Shown here: in pieces, positions 19,446 through 28,304 of the stretch
Numbering within the stretch: the stretch's first letter is position 1
How the letters are laid out: each line of letters begins with the position of its first letter
DNA from: Pseudomonas schmalbachii
Lineage (GTDB): Bacteria > Pseudomonadota > Gammaproteobacteria > Pseudomonadales > Pseudomonadaceae
Direction: 5' to 3'
NCBI RefSeq assembly: GCF_017589465.1
Contig: NZ_JAELYA010000006.1
Location: forward strand, 248,001-312,000
Length of the DNA: 64,000 nucleotides
Position numbers and translations under genes: made by a program
Notes under the pieces: generated by a model
Seen by the model: the letters and a program-made list of their open reading frames with translations, nothing else
Databases searched by the model: none
Told to the model about the DNA's origin: nothing

Positions 19446-21350
19446 ATGCCCACGACGTTCCACGAGATTCCCCGGGTGCGCCCCGCCACCCCCGTGCTCG
19501 ACCGCGCCGATACGCCGGTCGAGCTGCGCCGTCTCGGCGAGGCGGAGCTCATCACCCTCGCTGACGAACTGCGCCAATACCTGCTCTATAGCGTCGGCCA
19601 GACCGGCGGGCACTTCGGCGCCGGCCTCGGCGTGATCGAACTGACCATCGCCCTGCACTACGTCTTCGACACCCCGGACGACCGTCTGGTGTGGGACGTC
19701 GGCCACCAGGCCTACCCGCACAAGATCCTCACCGGTCGCCGCGAGCGCATGTCCACCCTGCGCCAGAAGGACGGCCTGGCCGCCTTCCCGCGTCGCTCCG
19801 AGAGCGAGTACGACACCTTCGGCGTCGGGCACTCCAGCACCTCCATCAGCGCCGCCCTCGGCATGGCCATCGCCGCGCGGATGCAGGGCTCCAGCCGCAA
19901 GTCGGTGGCGGTGATCGGCGACGGCGCGCTGACCGCCGGCATGGCCTTCGAGGCGCTGAACCACGCCTCCGACGTGCAGGCCGACATGCTGGTGATCCTC
20001 AACGACAACGACATGTCGATCTCGCGCAACGTCGGCGGCCTGTCCAACTACCTGGCGAAGATCCTCTCCAGCCGCACCTACAGCAGCATGCGCGAAGGCA
20101 GCAAGAAAGTGCTGTCGCGCCTGCCCGGCGCCTGGGAAATCGCCCGCCGCACCGAGGAATACGCCAAGGGCATGCTGGTCCCCGGAACCCTGTTCGAGGA
20201 GCTCGGCTGGAACTACATCGGCCCCATCGACGGCCACGACCTGCCGACCCTGATCGCCACCCTGCGCAACATGCGCGACCTCAAGGGCCCGCAGTTCCTG
20301 CACGTGGTGACCAAGAAGGGCAAGGGCTTCGCCCCGGCCGAGGCCGATCCGATCGGCTACCACGCCATCACCAAGCTGGAGCCGGAAGGCGCCCCGGCGC
20401 ACTCCGCGCCGAAGAAGGGCGGGCCGAAGTACTCCAGCGTGTTCGGCCGCTGGCTGTGCGACATGGCCGCCCAGGACCAGCGTCTGGTCGGCATCACCCC
20501 GGCGATGAAGGAAGGTTCGGATCTCGTTGCCTTCAGCGAACGCTACCCGGGCCGCTACTTCGACGTGGCGATCGCCGAGCAGCACGCCGTGACCCTCGCC
20601 GCCGGCATGGCCTGCGACGGCGCCAAGCCGGTGGTGGCGATCTACTCGACCTTCCTCCAGCGCGGCTACGACCAGTTGATTCATGACGTCGCGGTACAGA
20701 ACCTCGACGTGCTGTTCGCCATCGACCGCGCTGGCCTGGTCGGCGAGGACGGCCCGACCCACGCCGGCAGCTTCGACCTCTCCTACCTGCGCTGCATCCC
20801 CGGCATGCTGGTGATGACCCCCAGCGACGAGAACGAACTGCGCAAGCTGCTGACCACCGGCTACCACTTCCAGGGCCCGGCGGCGGTGCGCTACCCGCGC
20901 GGCACCGGCCCGAACACCCCGATCGAGCCGGAACTGACCCCGGTGGAAATCGGCAAGGGCGTGATTCGCCGCCAAGGCGCGGCCGGCAAGGTGGCCTTCC
21001 TGGTGTTCGGCGTGCAACTGGCCGATGCCCTGCAGGTCGCCGAGAAGTTCGACGCGACGGTGGCCGACATGCGCTTCGTCAAACCACTGGACGAGGAACT
21101 GGTGCGCCAACTGGCCGCCAGCCACGACCTGCTGGTGACCATCGAGGAAAACTCAGTGATGGGCGGCGCCGGCGCCGCGGTCAGCGAATTCCTCGCCCGC
21201 GAGAACCTGCTGCAACCGGTCCTCCATCTCGGCCTGCCGGACTACTACGTCGAGCATGCCAAGCCGGCGCAGATGCTGGCGGAGTGCGGGCTTGATGCGG
21301 CCGGGATCGAGAAGTCGGTCAGCGAACGACTGGCGCTGCTGAAGGGCTGA
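19446..21350 (+). CDS. dxs: 1-deoxy-D-xylulose-5-phosphate synthase
   Basis: A 634-residue thiamine-diphosphate enzyme that condenses pyruvate and glyceraldehyde 3-phosphate, the first step of the MEP isoprenoid pathway. Features: [12 protein letters not shown] and GGHFGAGLG near the N-terminus, the ThDP-binding [15 protein letters not shown] through LNDNDMSIS, the transketolase segment [16 protein letters not shown] with the catalytic Glu, and a C-terminal domain starting about residue 490. The ATG at 19446 gives the [11 protein letters not shown]-terminus typical of Pseudomonas Dxs; an earlier in-frame ATG at 19419 would add an unsupported leader. It supplies substrate to the ispA product encoded upstream. 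Confidence 0.98.
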   Translation: MPTTFHEIPRVRPATPVLDRADTPVELRRLGEAELITLADELRQYLLYSVGQTGGHFGAGLGVIELTIALHYVFDTPDDRLVWDVGHQAYPHKILTGRRERMSTLRQKDGLAAFPRRSESEYDTFGVGHSSTSISAALGMAIAARMQGSSRKSVAVIGDGALTAGMAFEALNHASDVQADMLVILNDNDMSISRNVGGLSNYLAKILSSRTYSSMREGSKKVLSRLPGAWEIARRTEEYAKGMLVPGTLFEELGWNYIGPIDGHDLPTLIATLRNMRDLKGPQFLHVVTKKGKGFAPAEADPIGYHAITKLEPEGAPAHSAPKKGGPKYSSVFGRWLCDMAAQDQRLVGITPAMKEGSDLVAFSERYPGRYFDVAIAEQHAVTLAAGMACDGAKPVVAIYSTFLQRGYDQLIHDVAVQNLDVLFAIDRAGLVGEDGPTHAGSFDLSYLRCIPGMLVMTPSDENELRKLLTTGYHFQGPAAVRYPRGTGPNTPIEPELTPVEIGKGVIRRQGAAGKVAFLVFGVQLADALQVAEKFDATVADMRFVKPLDEELVRQLAASHDLLVTIEENSVMGGAGAAVSEFLARENLLQPVLHLGLPDYYVEHAKPAQMLAECGLDAAGIEKSVSERLALLKG

Positions 21351-21356
21351 TCCGAG

Positions 21357-21442
21357 CGTAGGGTGGATGGCGCTCTTCCATCCACCATTGCGGGGCCGCA
21401 TGCGCGGCCATGGTGGATCGATGGAGCGGGATCCACCCTACG
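21357..21442. repeat. Palindromic repeat with GTAGGGTGGA ends (family F, copy 2)
   Basis: GTAGGGTGGATGG at the left and GGGATCCACCCTACG at the right pair. The middle GGCCGCATGCGCGGCCATGG recurs almost unchanged at 23814-23833. It starts 7 bp after the dxs stop. Confidence 0.75.
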
Positions 21443-21461
21443 CACCGGTGATCGCCTGCCA

Positions 21462-21495
21462 CGCAGGATGGCGTTGAGCGAAGCGATACCCATCA
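21462..21495. repeat. Degenerate family E repeat
   Basis: GCAGGATGGCGTTGAGCGAA followed by GCGATACCCATCA: a diverged copy of the 12219 hairpin, with the right end lost. The bases 21496-21556 hold no other recognisable feature. Confidence 0.55.
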
Positions 21496-21573
21496 CAAGA
21501 AGCCATGAGCAGAAACCGCCGCCGATCCACGTAACCCCTTATTGATATTGCCATCCACGGGCGCCCCCCTTAA

Positions 21574-21745
21574 GGTGCGCCCGTTTTCGTTCGAGGTAAC
21601 GGGAAGCAGGTGAAAGACCTGCGCTGCCCCCGCAACGGTAACCGACGCGGCATCCAGTGCCGCAGCATCGCCAAGGCCACTGCTTTACGTGGGAAGGCGG
21701 CGATGTGACGTCGGCAGCCCGGAGACCGCCCTCGACGCGATCCGA
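21574..21745 (+). ncRNA. Cobalamin (adenosylcobalamin-type) riboswitch of btuB
   Basis: Conserved blocks occur in the canonical order: GGTGC opening, AACGGGAAGCAGGTG, the core GCTGCCCCCGCAACGGTAAC, the CCACTG block, GGGAAGG, and the B12 box AGCCCGGAGACC (21716-21727). It sits in the leader of btuB, about 100 nt upstream of its start codon. Bound coenzyme B12 is expected to repress btuB expression. An upstream GGGCGC / GCGCCC stem (about 21559-21582) ending in TTTT overlaps the riboswitch 5' edge and may be a dxs-side terminator. The expression platform between 21745 and 21840 is not obvious by eye. Boundaries are approximate. Confidence 0.93.
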
Positions 21746-21845
21746 CAGGTGTTGCGGAGGGCATCACCGTCAAGCGCGGCTCCCCCTGTCTCTGCCCGCC
21801 CTTGCCTACGCCCTCCTCGAAAGACGACTTTTGAGGAACCATCCA

Positions 21846-23717
21846 ATGAAACTCTCCCGAATAGCACTGGCCGTGGGCCTTCTGCCCGGCGTCGCATGCG
21901 CGGCCGGCAACGACGTGCTCGACCTCGCCCCGCTGGTAGTCACCTCCGGCCGCTACGCCGAACCGCTGCCCAAGGCCACCGCCGCCACCACCGTCTTCAC
22001 CCGCCAGGACATCGACCGCCTGCAGGTCCGCAGCGTCGGCGAGCTGCTCGAACGCGTGCCCGGCGTGACCGTCAGCCGCACCGGCGGCGCCGGCAGCCTG
22101 ACCAGCGTGCTGATGCGCGGCACCAGCAGCGCGCAGACCCTGGTGCTGGTCGACGGCCAGCGCATCGCCTCCGCCTCCAGCGGCACCACCAGCCTGGAAT
22201 TCCTCGACCCGCAGCAGATCGAGCGGATCGAAGTGGTGCGCGGCGCGCGTTCGGCGCTGTATGGCTCGGACGCCATCGGCGGGGTGATCCAGATCTTCAC
22301 CCGCAAGGGCGAAGGCGACGGGCTCAAGCCCTACGTGCGCCTCGGCGCCGGCAGCGACAGCACCTTCGAGCGCAATGTCGGCCTCTCCGGCGGCGACCAG
22401 CAGACCCGCTTCAACCTCGGCGCGGCGCTGAACGAAACCGATGGCTTCGACGTCACCCGCGACAGCTTCGGCGCCAATGGCGACGACGACGCCTACCGCA
22501 ACCGCTCGCTGAGCATGAACCTGTCGCACCGCTTCAACGACAGCCTGGAAGCCGGCTTCAGCGCCCTCGACCAGCGCGGCCAGATCGAGTTCGACGATCC
22601 GTTCTTCGGCTCGCTGCCGACCGTGGACTTCCAGCTCAGCAGCTTCTCCGGCTACCTCGACGGCAAGCTCAACGACAGCTGGAGCAGCCGCCTGGACATC
22701 GGCCACGCCGAGGACAAGCGCGACACCACCGACGACCTCGGCCTGACCGACCCAACCCAGTTCAACACCTACCGAGACTCGGCGAGCTGGGTGAACACCC
22801 TGAGCCTGAACGACAGCCACAAGCTGCTGGTCGGCGCCGACTGGTACGAGGACCGCGTGCACGGCACCACCGATTTCGTCGAGGACTCGCGCTGGAACCA
22901 GGCCGCCTTCATCCAGCACCGCTATAGCGGCGACGCCTTCTCCACCGAACTCGGCCTGCGCCACGACAAGAACGAGCAGTTCGGCAGCGAGAACACCTGG
23001 AACGCCGCCCTGACGCTGCCGCTGAACGCCGCCAACGACCTGGTCTTCTCCTACAGCGAAGGCTTCCGCGCGCCGACCTTCAACGACCTGTACTTCCCGG
23101 ACTTCTGCTTCGGCGGCGCCTGCTTCGCCAGCGCCAATCCGAACCTGCAGCCGGAGAAGTCGAAGAGCTACGAAGTGCAGTGGCGCAGCCGCTACGCCGA
23201 GAAGGGCTCGCTGGAAATGTCGCTGTACCGCACCGACCTCGACGACGCCATCGTTCTCGACCAGAACTTCATCCCGCAGAACATCCAGACCGCACGGGTG
23301 AATGGCTTCGAGGCGGCAGTGCGCCAGGAACTGTTCGGCTGGCAGGGCAGCCTCGCCCTCGGCATCACCGACCCGCGCGACCGCGACAGCGGCCACACCC
23401 TGCCCCGCCGCGCCAAGCGCACGCTGTCCCTGGACCTGGACCGCGCCTTCGGCGACTTCTCGGTGGGCGCCGGCTGGCGCGCGGTCAGCAGCCGCTACGA
23501 CGACGCCAACAACACCGTGGAGATGGGCGGCTACGGCCTGTTCGGCCTGCGCGGCGAATGGCGCGCCACCAGGGAACTGGCGCTGCAACTGAAGCTCGAC
23601 AACCTGTTTGACAAGGATTACGAGGAAGCCACCTACAGCACTCCGAACGGCCGCTTCGGCTACAACACCGCAGGCCGCACGGCGATGTTCGCGGTGACCT
23701 GGACGCCTGAGCTCTGA
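21846..23717 (+). CDS. btuB: TonB-dependent vitamin B12 outer-membrane receptor
   Basis: A 623-residue outer-membrane receptor for cobalamins. It has a signal peptide (ending CAAG near residue 20), a TonB box region APLVVTSGR, a plug domain with LERVPGVTVSRTGG and RIEVVRGARSALYGSDAIGG, and a 22-stranded barrel ending in a typical aromatic C-terminus (MFAVTWTPEL). It takes up B12 with energy from TonB-ExbBD. Riboswitch control in the leader agrees with the assignment. The ATG at 21846 follows a GAGG-type ribosome-binding site (TTGAGGAACC). No other cobalamin-uptake genes (btuCDF) lie in the window. Confidence 0.96.
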   Translation: MKLSRIALAVGLLPGVACAAGNDVLDLAPLVVTSGRYAEPLPKATAATTVFTRQDIDRLQVRSVGELLERVPGVTVSRTGGAGSLTSVLMRGTSSAQTLVLVDGQRIASASSGTTSLEFLDPQQIERIEVVRGARSALYGSDAIGGVIQIFTRKGEGDGLKPYVRLGAGSDSTFERNVGLSGGDQQTRFNLGAALNETDGFDVTRDSFGANGDDDAYRNRSLSMNLSHRFNDSLEAGFSALDQRGQIEFDDPFFGSLPTVDFQLSSFSGYLDGKLNDSWSSRLDIGHAEDKRDTTDDLGLTDPTQFNTYRDSASWVNTLSLNDSHKLLVGADWYEDRVHGTTDFVEDSRWNQAAFIQHRYSGDAFSTELGLRHDKNEQFGSENTWNAALTLPLNAANDLVFSYSEGFRAPTFNDLYFPDFCFGGACFASANPNLQPEKSKSYEVQWRSRYAEKGSLEMSLYRTDLDDAIVLDQNFIPQNIQTARVNGFEAAVRQELFGWQGSLALGITDPRDRDSGHTLPRRAKRTLSLDLDRAFGDFSVGAGWRAVSSRYDDANNTVEMGGYGLFGLRGEWRATRELALQLKLDNLFDKDYEEATYSTPNGRFGYNTAGRTAMFAVTWTPEL

Positions 23718-23739
23718 TCGATGGGTATCGCAACGTTGT

Positions 23740-23801
23740 GTAGGGCGGGTGCAACCCGCCAGGGCTGGCGCGCCATTGCGGCGGGTTTCACCCGCCCTAC
23801 G
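23740..23801. repeat. Palindromic repeat GTAGGGCGGGT (family A, copy 1)
   Basis: GTAGGGCGGGTGCAACCCGC and GCGGGTTTCACCCGCCCTAC form nested stems. Other full copies: 35110, 46751 and 56846; a half copy is at 23879. Confidence 0.85.
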
Positions 23802-23805
23802 ACTC

Positions 23806-23900
23806 CATCCCGGGGCCGCATGCGCGGCCATGGTGGATCGGTGGAGCGTGATCCACCCTACGCGGCGCAATCCCACCACGTAGGGCGGGTGCAACCCGCC
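23806..23900. repeat. Composite of family F and half family A repeats
   Basis: The core GGCCGCATGCGCGGCCATGG and the right end GTGATCCACCCTACG match the element at 21357, but its left arm is missing. It is followed by an isolated left half of family A (CGTAGGGCGGGTGCAACCCG, from 23879). The array ends 5 bp before the HAD stop codon. Confidence 0.65.
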
Positions 23901-23904
23901 AAGA

Positions 23905-24504
23905 TTACCCCAACACCCCCGCCATCCGCCCCAGCTCCGCGCAATCGCGCGCGTGCCAGTCGGTGATCTCCGGCCAGGGGTTTTCCGGCAGGTTGACCAG
24001 CGCCGTACGTGCCCCCGCAGCGCGGCCGCATTCGAGGTCGAAGCGGTAGTCGCCGACCATCACCATCCGCGCCGGCTCGACCCGCCATTGCCCGGACAGG
24101 CGCAGCAGGCCGTCGCCGCTCGGCTTCGGCCTCGCCTCACCGCGGCCGAATATGTCCTCGCTGACGAAGCATTCGCCCAGGCCGATGGTCTGCAGGGTCA
24201 GCAGCGCCAGCTCATGGGCGTTGCGGGTGAGGATGCCGAGCCGGCAGCCCGACTCGTGCAGCGCCCGCACCAGTTCCACGGCACCGGGCGCGGCGGTGGA
24301 GATCAGCGCCAGCTCACGCTCGTGCTCCAGCAGCCAGGCATGCTTGGCCGCCGCCTCGTCCTCCGGCAGCGCCGCCAGGTGGCCGAGGATGTCGTCTTCC
24401 TGCGGAATGCCCAGCGCGCGCTTGATCGCCGGGAAGTCGTGCACGGCCAGGGTCAGGGTGCCGTCCATGTCGAACACCCAGTGGCGGATGTCGCCGAGCC
24501 TCAT
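23905..24504 (-). CDS. HAD-family hydrolase (phosphoglycolate-phosphatase-like)
   Basis: A 199-residue haloacid-dehalogenase-type phosphatase. Motif I is FDMDGTLT (nucleophile and acid/base aspartates), motif II ILTRN, motif III a Lys in ARPKPSG, and motif IV VMVGDYRFDLECG. The helical cap between motifs I and II makes it a subclass I enzyme. The substrate is a small phosphorylated metabolite not definable from sequence. Its start codon overlaps the tesB stop (ATGA), so it is translated from the tesB message. The ATG at 24504 puts motif I about ten residues from the N-terminus, as usual. Confidence 0.88.
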   Translation of the reverse strand: MRLGDIRHWVFDMDGTLTLAVHDFPAIKRALGIPQEDDILGHLAALPEDEAAAKHAWLLEHERELALISTAAPGAVELVRALHESGCRLGILTRNAHELALLTLQTIGLGECFVSEDIFGRGEARPKPSGDGLLRLSGQWRVEPARMVMVGDYRFDLECGRAAGARTALVNLPENPWPEITDWHARDCAELGRMAGVLG

Positions 24505-25370
24505 GCCCGGTCCTTGCGCTGGCGGATCAGGCCTTCCTGGGCGGTGGACGCCACCAGTTGGCCTTCGCGGTTGTAGATGCTGCCGCGGGCGAAACCACGG
24601 CCGTTGCCGGACCACGGGCTGTCCATGGCGTACAGCAGCCACTCGTCCGCACGCAGGTCGCGGTGGAACCAGATGGAGTGGTCGATGCTCGCCACCTGCA
24701 TGGTTTCCTGCCGCACCGACACGCCGTGGGGCATCATCGACGTGGTGATGAAGTCGAAGTCCGAGGCGTAGGCCAGCAGGTACTTGTGCAGCGCCGGGGT
24801 GTCCGGCAGCTTGCCGTTGGCGCGGAACCAGTAGTACTTCACCGGCTCCATGGGCTGCGGATCGTAGGGATCGACGTGGCTGACCGGGCGGATCTCGATG
24901 GGTTTCGGGCACAGCAGCTTGTCGCGAATGCGCTCGGGAATCAGGTCGGCGTGCTTGCGGGTCAGCTCCACTTCGGTCGGCAGGTTCTCCGGGCCGACCA
25001 CGTCGGGCATCTGCCCCTGATGCTCGAAACCTTCCTCGTCGTACTGGAACGACGCGCTGAGGAAGAAGATCGGCTTGCCCTTCTGGATCGCCGTGACCCG
25101 CCGGGTGCTGAAGCTGCCGCCGTCGCGCACGCGGTCGACGTGGTAGACCACCGGCTTGCTGGCATCGCCGGGACGCAGGAAGTAGCCATGCATGGAATGG
25201 ACGTGGCGGGTTTCCTCCAGCGTCTGGCTGGCCGCCGACAGCGCCTGGCCGATCACCTGGCCGCCGTAGAGCTGACGGAAACCGAGGTCCTGGCTCACGC
25301 CGCGGAACAGGTTCTCCTCGATCTGCTCCAGTTTCAGCAGCGCCACCAGGTCGTCGAGAATCTGGGTCAT
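24501..25370 (-). CDS. tesB: Acyl-CoA thioesterase II
   Basis: A 289-residue double-hotdog thioesterase that hydrolyses medium and long acyl-CoA to free acid and CoA. Recognisable segments are LYGGQVIGQALSAA and HSMHGYFLRPGD in the first hotdog, and the second-hotdog pieces SIDHSIWFHRDLRADEWLLY and GNGRGFARGSIYNREGQLVA, which include the Asp and Gln active-site region. The ATG at 25370 is preceded by AAGGAG at good spacing. The HAD gene overlaps its 3' end by 4 bp. Confidence 0.96.
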   Translation of the reverse strand: MTQILDDLVALLKLEQIEENLFRGVSQDLGFRQLYGGQVIGQALSAASQTLEETRHVHSMHGYFLRPGDASKPVVYHVDRVRDGGSFSTRRVTAIQKGKPIFFLSASFQYDEEGFEHQGQMPDVVGPENLPTEVELTRKHADLIPERIRDKLLCPKPIEIRPVSHVDPYDPQPMEPVKYYWFRANGKLPDTPALHKYLLAYASDFDFITTSMMPHGVSVRQETMQVASIDHSIWFHRDLRADEWLLYAMDSPWSGNGRGFARGSIYNREGQLVASTAQEGLIRQRKDRA

Positions 25371-25397
25371 GAACACTCCTTACTGATCGGATGGGGC

Positions 25398-26978
25398 CTA
25401 GTCGCGCCGGGGTTCGGGGTATGCGGGCAGACTGGTCAGACGAGTGTCCCACACCGCGCGGCCGATGGTGAAATGATAAAGGCTGACCAGTGAGTCGCCA
25501 TCGAGACCCAGCAATTCGTGCACCGCCGGGTCGAAGAAGCAGCCGATACCGGTGCCGGAAAGCCCCGCCGCTTCGGCTTCCAGATAGAGCAGTTGGCCGA
25601 TCTGCCCGCACTCCCAGTACAGCCGCGGATAGCACCAGGCGCCCTCGGCCAGCGCCGCATCGAGGTCGGCGAGCATGGCGAAGGCCACGCAGCCGTCGCT
25701 GGCGATGTCCTGCCCGCAGGAGAGGAAGGCCGACAGCCCGCGCGCATCGCCCTGCAGCAGACGGTACAGCGGCAGCTCGTCGTCGACCTTCTGCCAGAGG
25801 AAATCCTCGCGCAGCCCCGCCGCCGGCCGCCCGCTACGCGCCAGCCAGTACAGACCGGGATCGAGCCCCTGCACGCGGTGGACGAACAGCAGCAGATCGA
25901 CCCGCGCCGGCTCGCCGGTACAGACGAAAGGCACTGGCGAGTTGGCCGGCAGCAATCGGCGCAGCCAGGCCAGCAGCAGTTCCGCCTGGATGCCGCCGCG
26001 ACCATCCAGCGCCTGCGCGCTGCGCCGCCGGTGCAGGATGGGGCGCAACGGCAGCCCCGGGTTATCCACAGTCGATTGCGCGAGCGCTGCCTGCCATGGC
26101 CGTGGCGGTAAGGCCGGAGCACGGCACAGGCCATGCACCCGCTCCAGCTCGGGCCAGTCGCGGTACTGGCGCGACAGGCGATTCGGCCGGCCGCTCAGTT
26201 CCAGTGCCTGCAGTCCGGCCAACAGGCGTTCCGGCAGCACGGGCTCCACGTCCTGCGGAGGACCGATCCAGAGCAGCGCATCCACCGCCTCGCGCTCATG
26301 GAAGCCGTCGCGATCCAGGCCGAACAGCGCATCCAGCCGCATCTCGCCAATCCCGCGCAGCAGACGCACTTCCCAGCCCAGCACGCTGGCGGCGATGGAC
26401 AGGCAGGCCAGCGCATGGCCGAGATCGTGGTGGCAGTAGCGATAGGCGCGCTCGCCGTACTTCCACGCCTCGCGCCAGGGAATGCTGGACAGCGCCAGCA
26501 GCAGGCCGCCGCCAGGCAACTCATCGGCCAGCGCCGCCGGCAGTTCGGCGCGCACCTCCAGCGCATGCGCCTCCGCCGTGTAGTGCGCCAGCACGGCGGA
26601 CGTGTCCACAGCCCCGGCGGGCAGCAGCAGATAGGCCTCGGTCGGATGCAGGTTGCCGCTGGACGGATTGACCCGCAGCGCCCAGCGGTTGCCGCCCGCC
26701 TCCTTCCAGGCCGACAGCGCCAGGCTGTCGTAGAGCAGTTGCGACACGCCGGCCAGATCGAGCGGCGCCGGCTCGCCCAGCGGACCGGCAAACACGCTGT
26801 CGTACGGCGGCGATTCCTCCTGCGGGCGATGCAGCAGCTCGATCAACCGCGCCCCGTCGTAGCGGCGGAACGGCGCCGGCTGGGTCGCCCAATCCAGCCG
26901 TCCGGGGCCGGGGGCGAACTGTTGCGGGCTGTGCATGCTCAGCCGGTGGTAGGCACGTACCGCGTCTTCAGGCGTCAT
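25398..26978 (-). CDS. SagB/ThcOx-type oxidoreductase with two nitroreductase domains
   Basis: A 526-residue protein built from two related nitroreductase-fold halves. The first contains NPSSGNLHPTEAYLLLP and YRYCHHDLGHALACLSIAA; the second contains LPLRPILHRRRSAQALDG, a YWLARSG strand, and YWECGQIGQLLYLEAEAAGLSGTGIGCFFDP, the FMN/substrate signature of SagB-like proteins. In azole-forming systems SagB-type dehydrogenases oxidise azolines with FMN, but there they sit beside a YcaO cyclodehydratase and a precursor peptide. I see neither here; neighbours are a GNAT and tesB. Its function is therefore open. It overlaps the upstream GNAT gene by 11 bp, suggesting co-translation. The ATG at 26978 is chosen over one at 27002. 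Confidence 0.8.
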   Translation of the reverse strand: MTPEDAVRAYHRLSMHSPQQFAPGPGRLDWATQPAPFRRYDGARLIELLHRPQEESPPYDSVFAGPLGEPAPLDLAGVSQLLYDSLALSAWKEAGGNRWALRVNPSSGNLHPTEAYLLLPAGAVDTSAVLAHYTAEAHALEVRAELPAALADELPGGGLLLALSSIPWREAWKYGERAYRYCHHDLGHALACLSIAASVLGWEVRLLRGIGEMRLDALFGLDRDGFHEREAVDALLWIGPPQDVEPVLPERLLAGLQALELSGRPNRLSRQYRDWPELERVHGLCRAPALPPRPWQAALAQSTVDNPGLPLRPILHRRRSAQALDGRGGIQAELLLAWLRRLLPANSPVPFVCTGEPARVDLLLFVHRVQGLDPGLYWLARSGRPAAGLREDFLWQKVDDELPLYRLLQGDARGLSAFLSCGQDIASDGCVAFAMLADLDAALAEGAWCYPRLYWECGQIGQLLYLEAEAAGLSGTGIGCFFDPAVHELLGLDGDSLVSLYHFTIGRAVWDTRLTSLPAYPEPRRD

Positions 26979-27531
26979 CGGCAAGCTCCTGCCACTGTGC
27001 ACGAGTCAGACGATAGAGCACATGCGGGCGCAGCGGATGGCCGACGGGCAGGCGCGGATGCTCGAAGTCGCCCTGCTCGTCGCGGCGCATTCCGAGTCGC
27101 CGCATCAGGCCCTGCGACGGCAGATTGGCCGGTACGGTGAAGGCCACGACCTCTGCCAGCGCCAGTTCCTCGAAGGCGAAACGCAGCGCCGCCCGCGCCG
27201 CCTCCAGCGCATAGCCCTGGCGCCAATGGGCCTGCATCAGGCGCCAGCCGATCTCCACCGCCGGGGTGAACGCCGCCTCGAAGCCGACCCGCTGCAGCCC
27301 GACCACACCGAGGAAGACTCCATCCCCGCGCCGTTCGACTACCCACTGGCCGAAGCCATGCTCGGCGCAATGCACGCGGATGCGCAGCGCCAGCGCGTCG
27401 CTGTCCTCGCGGCTCATGCATTCGGGGAAATGGCGCATCACCTCGGGATCGGCATTCAGCGCGGCGAACGCCGGCAGGTCCTCGTCGCGCCAGGGGCGCA
27501 GCAGCAGGCGCGGAGTCGTCAGCGTTCTCAT
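26968..27531 (-). CDS. GNAT acetyltransferase (RimJ/RimL-like)
   Basis: A 187-residue N-acetyltransferase. It begins with the family-typical TPRLLLRPWRDEDLPAFAAL, has a strand GVVGLQRV, and an acetyl-CoA-binding region HWRQGYALEAARAALRFAFEEL followed by ANLPSQGLMRRLGMRRDE. This pattern is that of RimJ/RimL-type ribosomal-protein or small-molecule acetyltransferases; the substrate is unknown. The ATG at 27531 is used because upstream in-frame codons fall in a truncated regulator gene on the same strand. Downstream it overlaps the SagB-type gene by 11 bp, a pairing worth noting. Confidence 0.88.
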   Translation of the reverse strand: MRTLTTPRLLLRPWRDEDLPAFAALNADPEVMRHFPECMSREDSDALALRIRVHCAEHGFGQWVVERRGDGVFLGVVGLQRVGFEAAFTPAVEIGWRLMQAHWRQGYALEAARAALRFAFEELALAEVVAFTVPANLPSQGLMRRLGMRRDEQGDFEHPRLPVGHPLRPHVLYRLTRAQWQELADDA

Positions 27532-27533
27532 CG

Positions 27534-27770
27534 CTATACGGCGCTCTGCGCCAGCTGAAAGATCATCGAATAGCTGAAATAGCTCGCCGGATGCACCGTG
27601 TAGCGGCTCAAGCCCCATTGTGCGCAGAGCTCGGCTTCGGTAGGCAGCAGCTCTCCGACTGCCGGGCAGCCATCGCGGATGTCCTGCATCAGGATATTGG
27701 CGAGGTCGACATGGCGCGGCGCGGGCGCACTCAGCATGTCGTCGTCGAGGCTGTTTTGCCGGGGCTTCAT
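27534..27770 (-). pseudogene. Truncated GntR-family regulator (HTH only)
   Basis: A 78-residue reading frame whose middle is a GntR winged-helix start: DLANILMQDIRDGCPAVGEL then LPTEAELCAQWGLSRYTV. Full GntR proteins continue with a second helix pair and a large effector domain (about 240 residues). Here the homology ends directly after SRYTV and runs into unrelated HPASYFSYSMIFQ-type sequence and a stop 2 bp before the GNAT start. I infer a deletion that removed most of the regulator. It might still bind DNA weakly, but dimerisation and effector parts are gone. It is divergent from the porin/sulfatase genes, its possible former targets. Confidence 0.7.
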
Positions 27771-27850
27771 GGCCGGGTCGTGACCTTGGGGAAGCGATGG
27801 AAAGGTTTCCCGATGATACAGCGGCAAAACGTCATTGACATAAATATTCG

Positions 27851-27864
27851 AATGTTCGAACATT
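27851..27864. promoter_or_regulatory. Palindrome AATGTTCGAACATT, candidate operator
   Basis: A perfect 14-bp palindrome about 80 bp upstream of the truncated GntR gene, within an AT-rich patch. GntR-type regulators bind such palindromes in their own control regions, so this may be the orphaned operator. No binding data. Confidence 0.45.
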
Positions 27865-27920
27865 TGATCAACGACGCCGTATCGACAACAACAGTCGCTG
27901 CTTCGAAGGAGTTTCCTTCC

Positions 27921-28107
27921 ATGCCTGCCATCGATTTCCTTCCCCAATCGCCCAACAATCATCAGCAAGCCCGGGGTACTGACATTCCGCGAACTAGCCG
28001 ATACGGCCTCCATCGGTCCGGCGCCGGACGGCACATCACCATCGATGCAACCGGCGCTGGAGCCTTCGCAGGAGTTCATGGTCGACGTCTGGAGTCGAAG
28101 CGATTAG
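27921..28107 (+). pseudogene. Possible decayed small gene of unknown type
   Basis: A good ribosome-binding site (GAAGGAG, 27904-27910) precedes an ATG at 27921 that opens MPAIDFLPQSPNNHQQ. In that frame the sequence soon becomes low-quality. From about 27964 the neighbouring frame encodes a well-formed stretch, KPGVLTFRELADTASIGPAP then MQPALEPSQEFMVDVWSRSD, ending at TAG 28105-28107. One frameshift near 27960 would join the two. I do not recognise the product. It is either a frameshifted remnant left by the same rearrangement that cut the GntR gene, or chance. The remaining 28108-28304 is AT-richer and holds no gene I can see. Confidence 0.3.
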
Positions 28108-28304
28108 AGACATCAAGGATGTGCGCCGGATAGTGTCGTGGCTGTATTTCCAGATGGCGCAAACTCAATAACTTCCGTTCGAACCTGATAAATAAATATT
28201 TCTACTGTGTATGCGCCTTCAGTTGTTGCGCAGAACCTGTCGCGCCAATGGAGTGCGGCAAAAGCCTTGGCATTACAACAAGAACAATAAAGGGTCGTGA
28301 TTTG

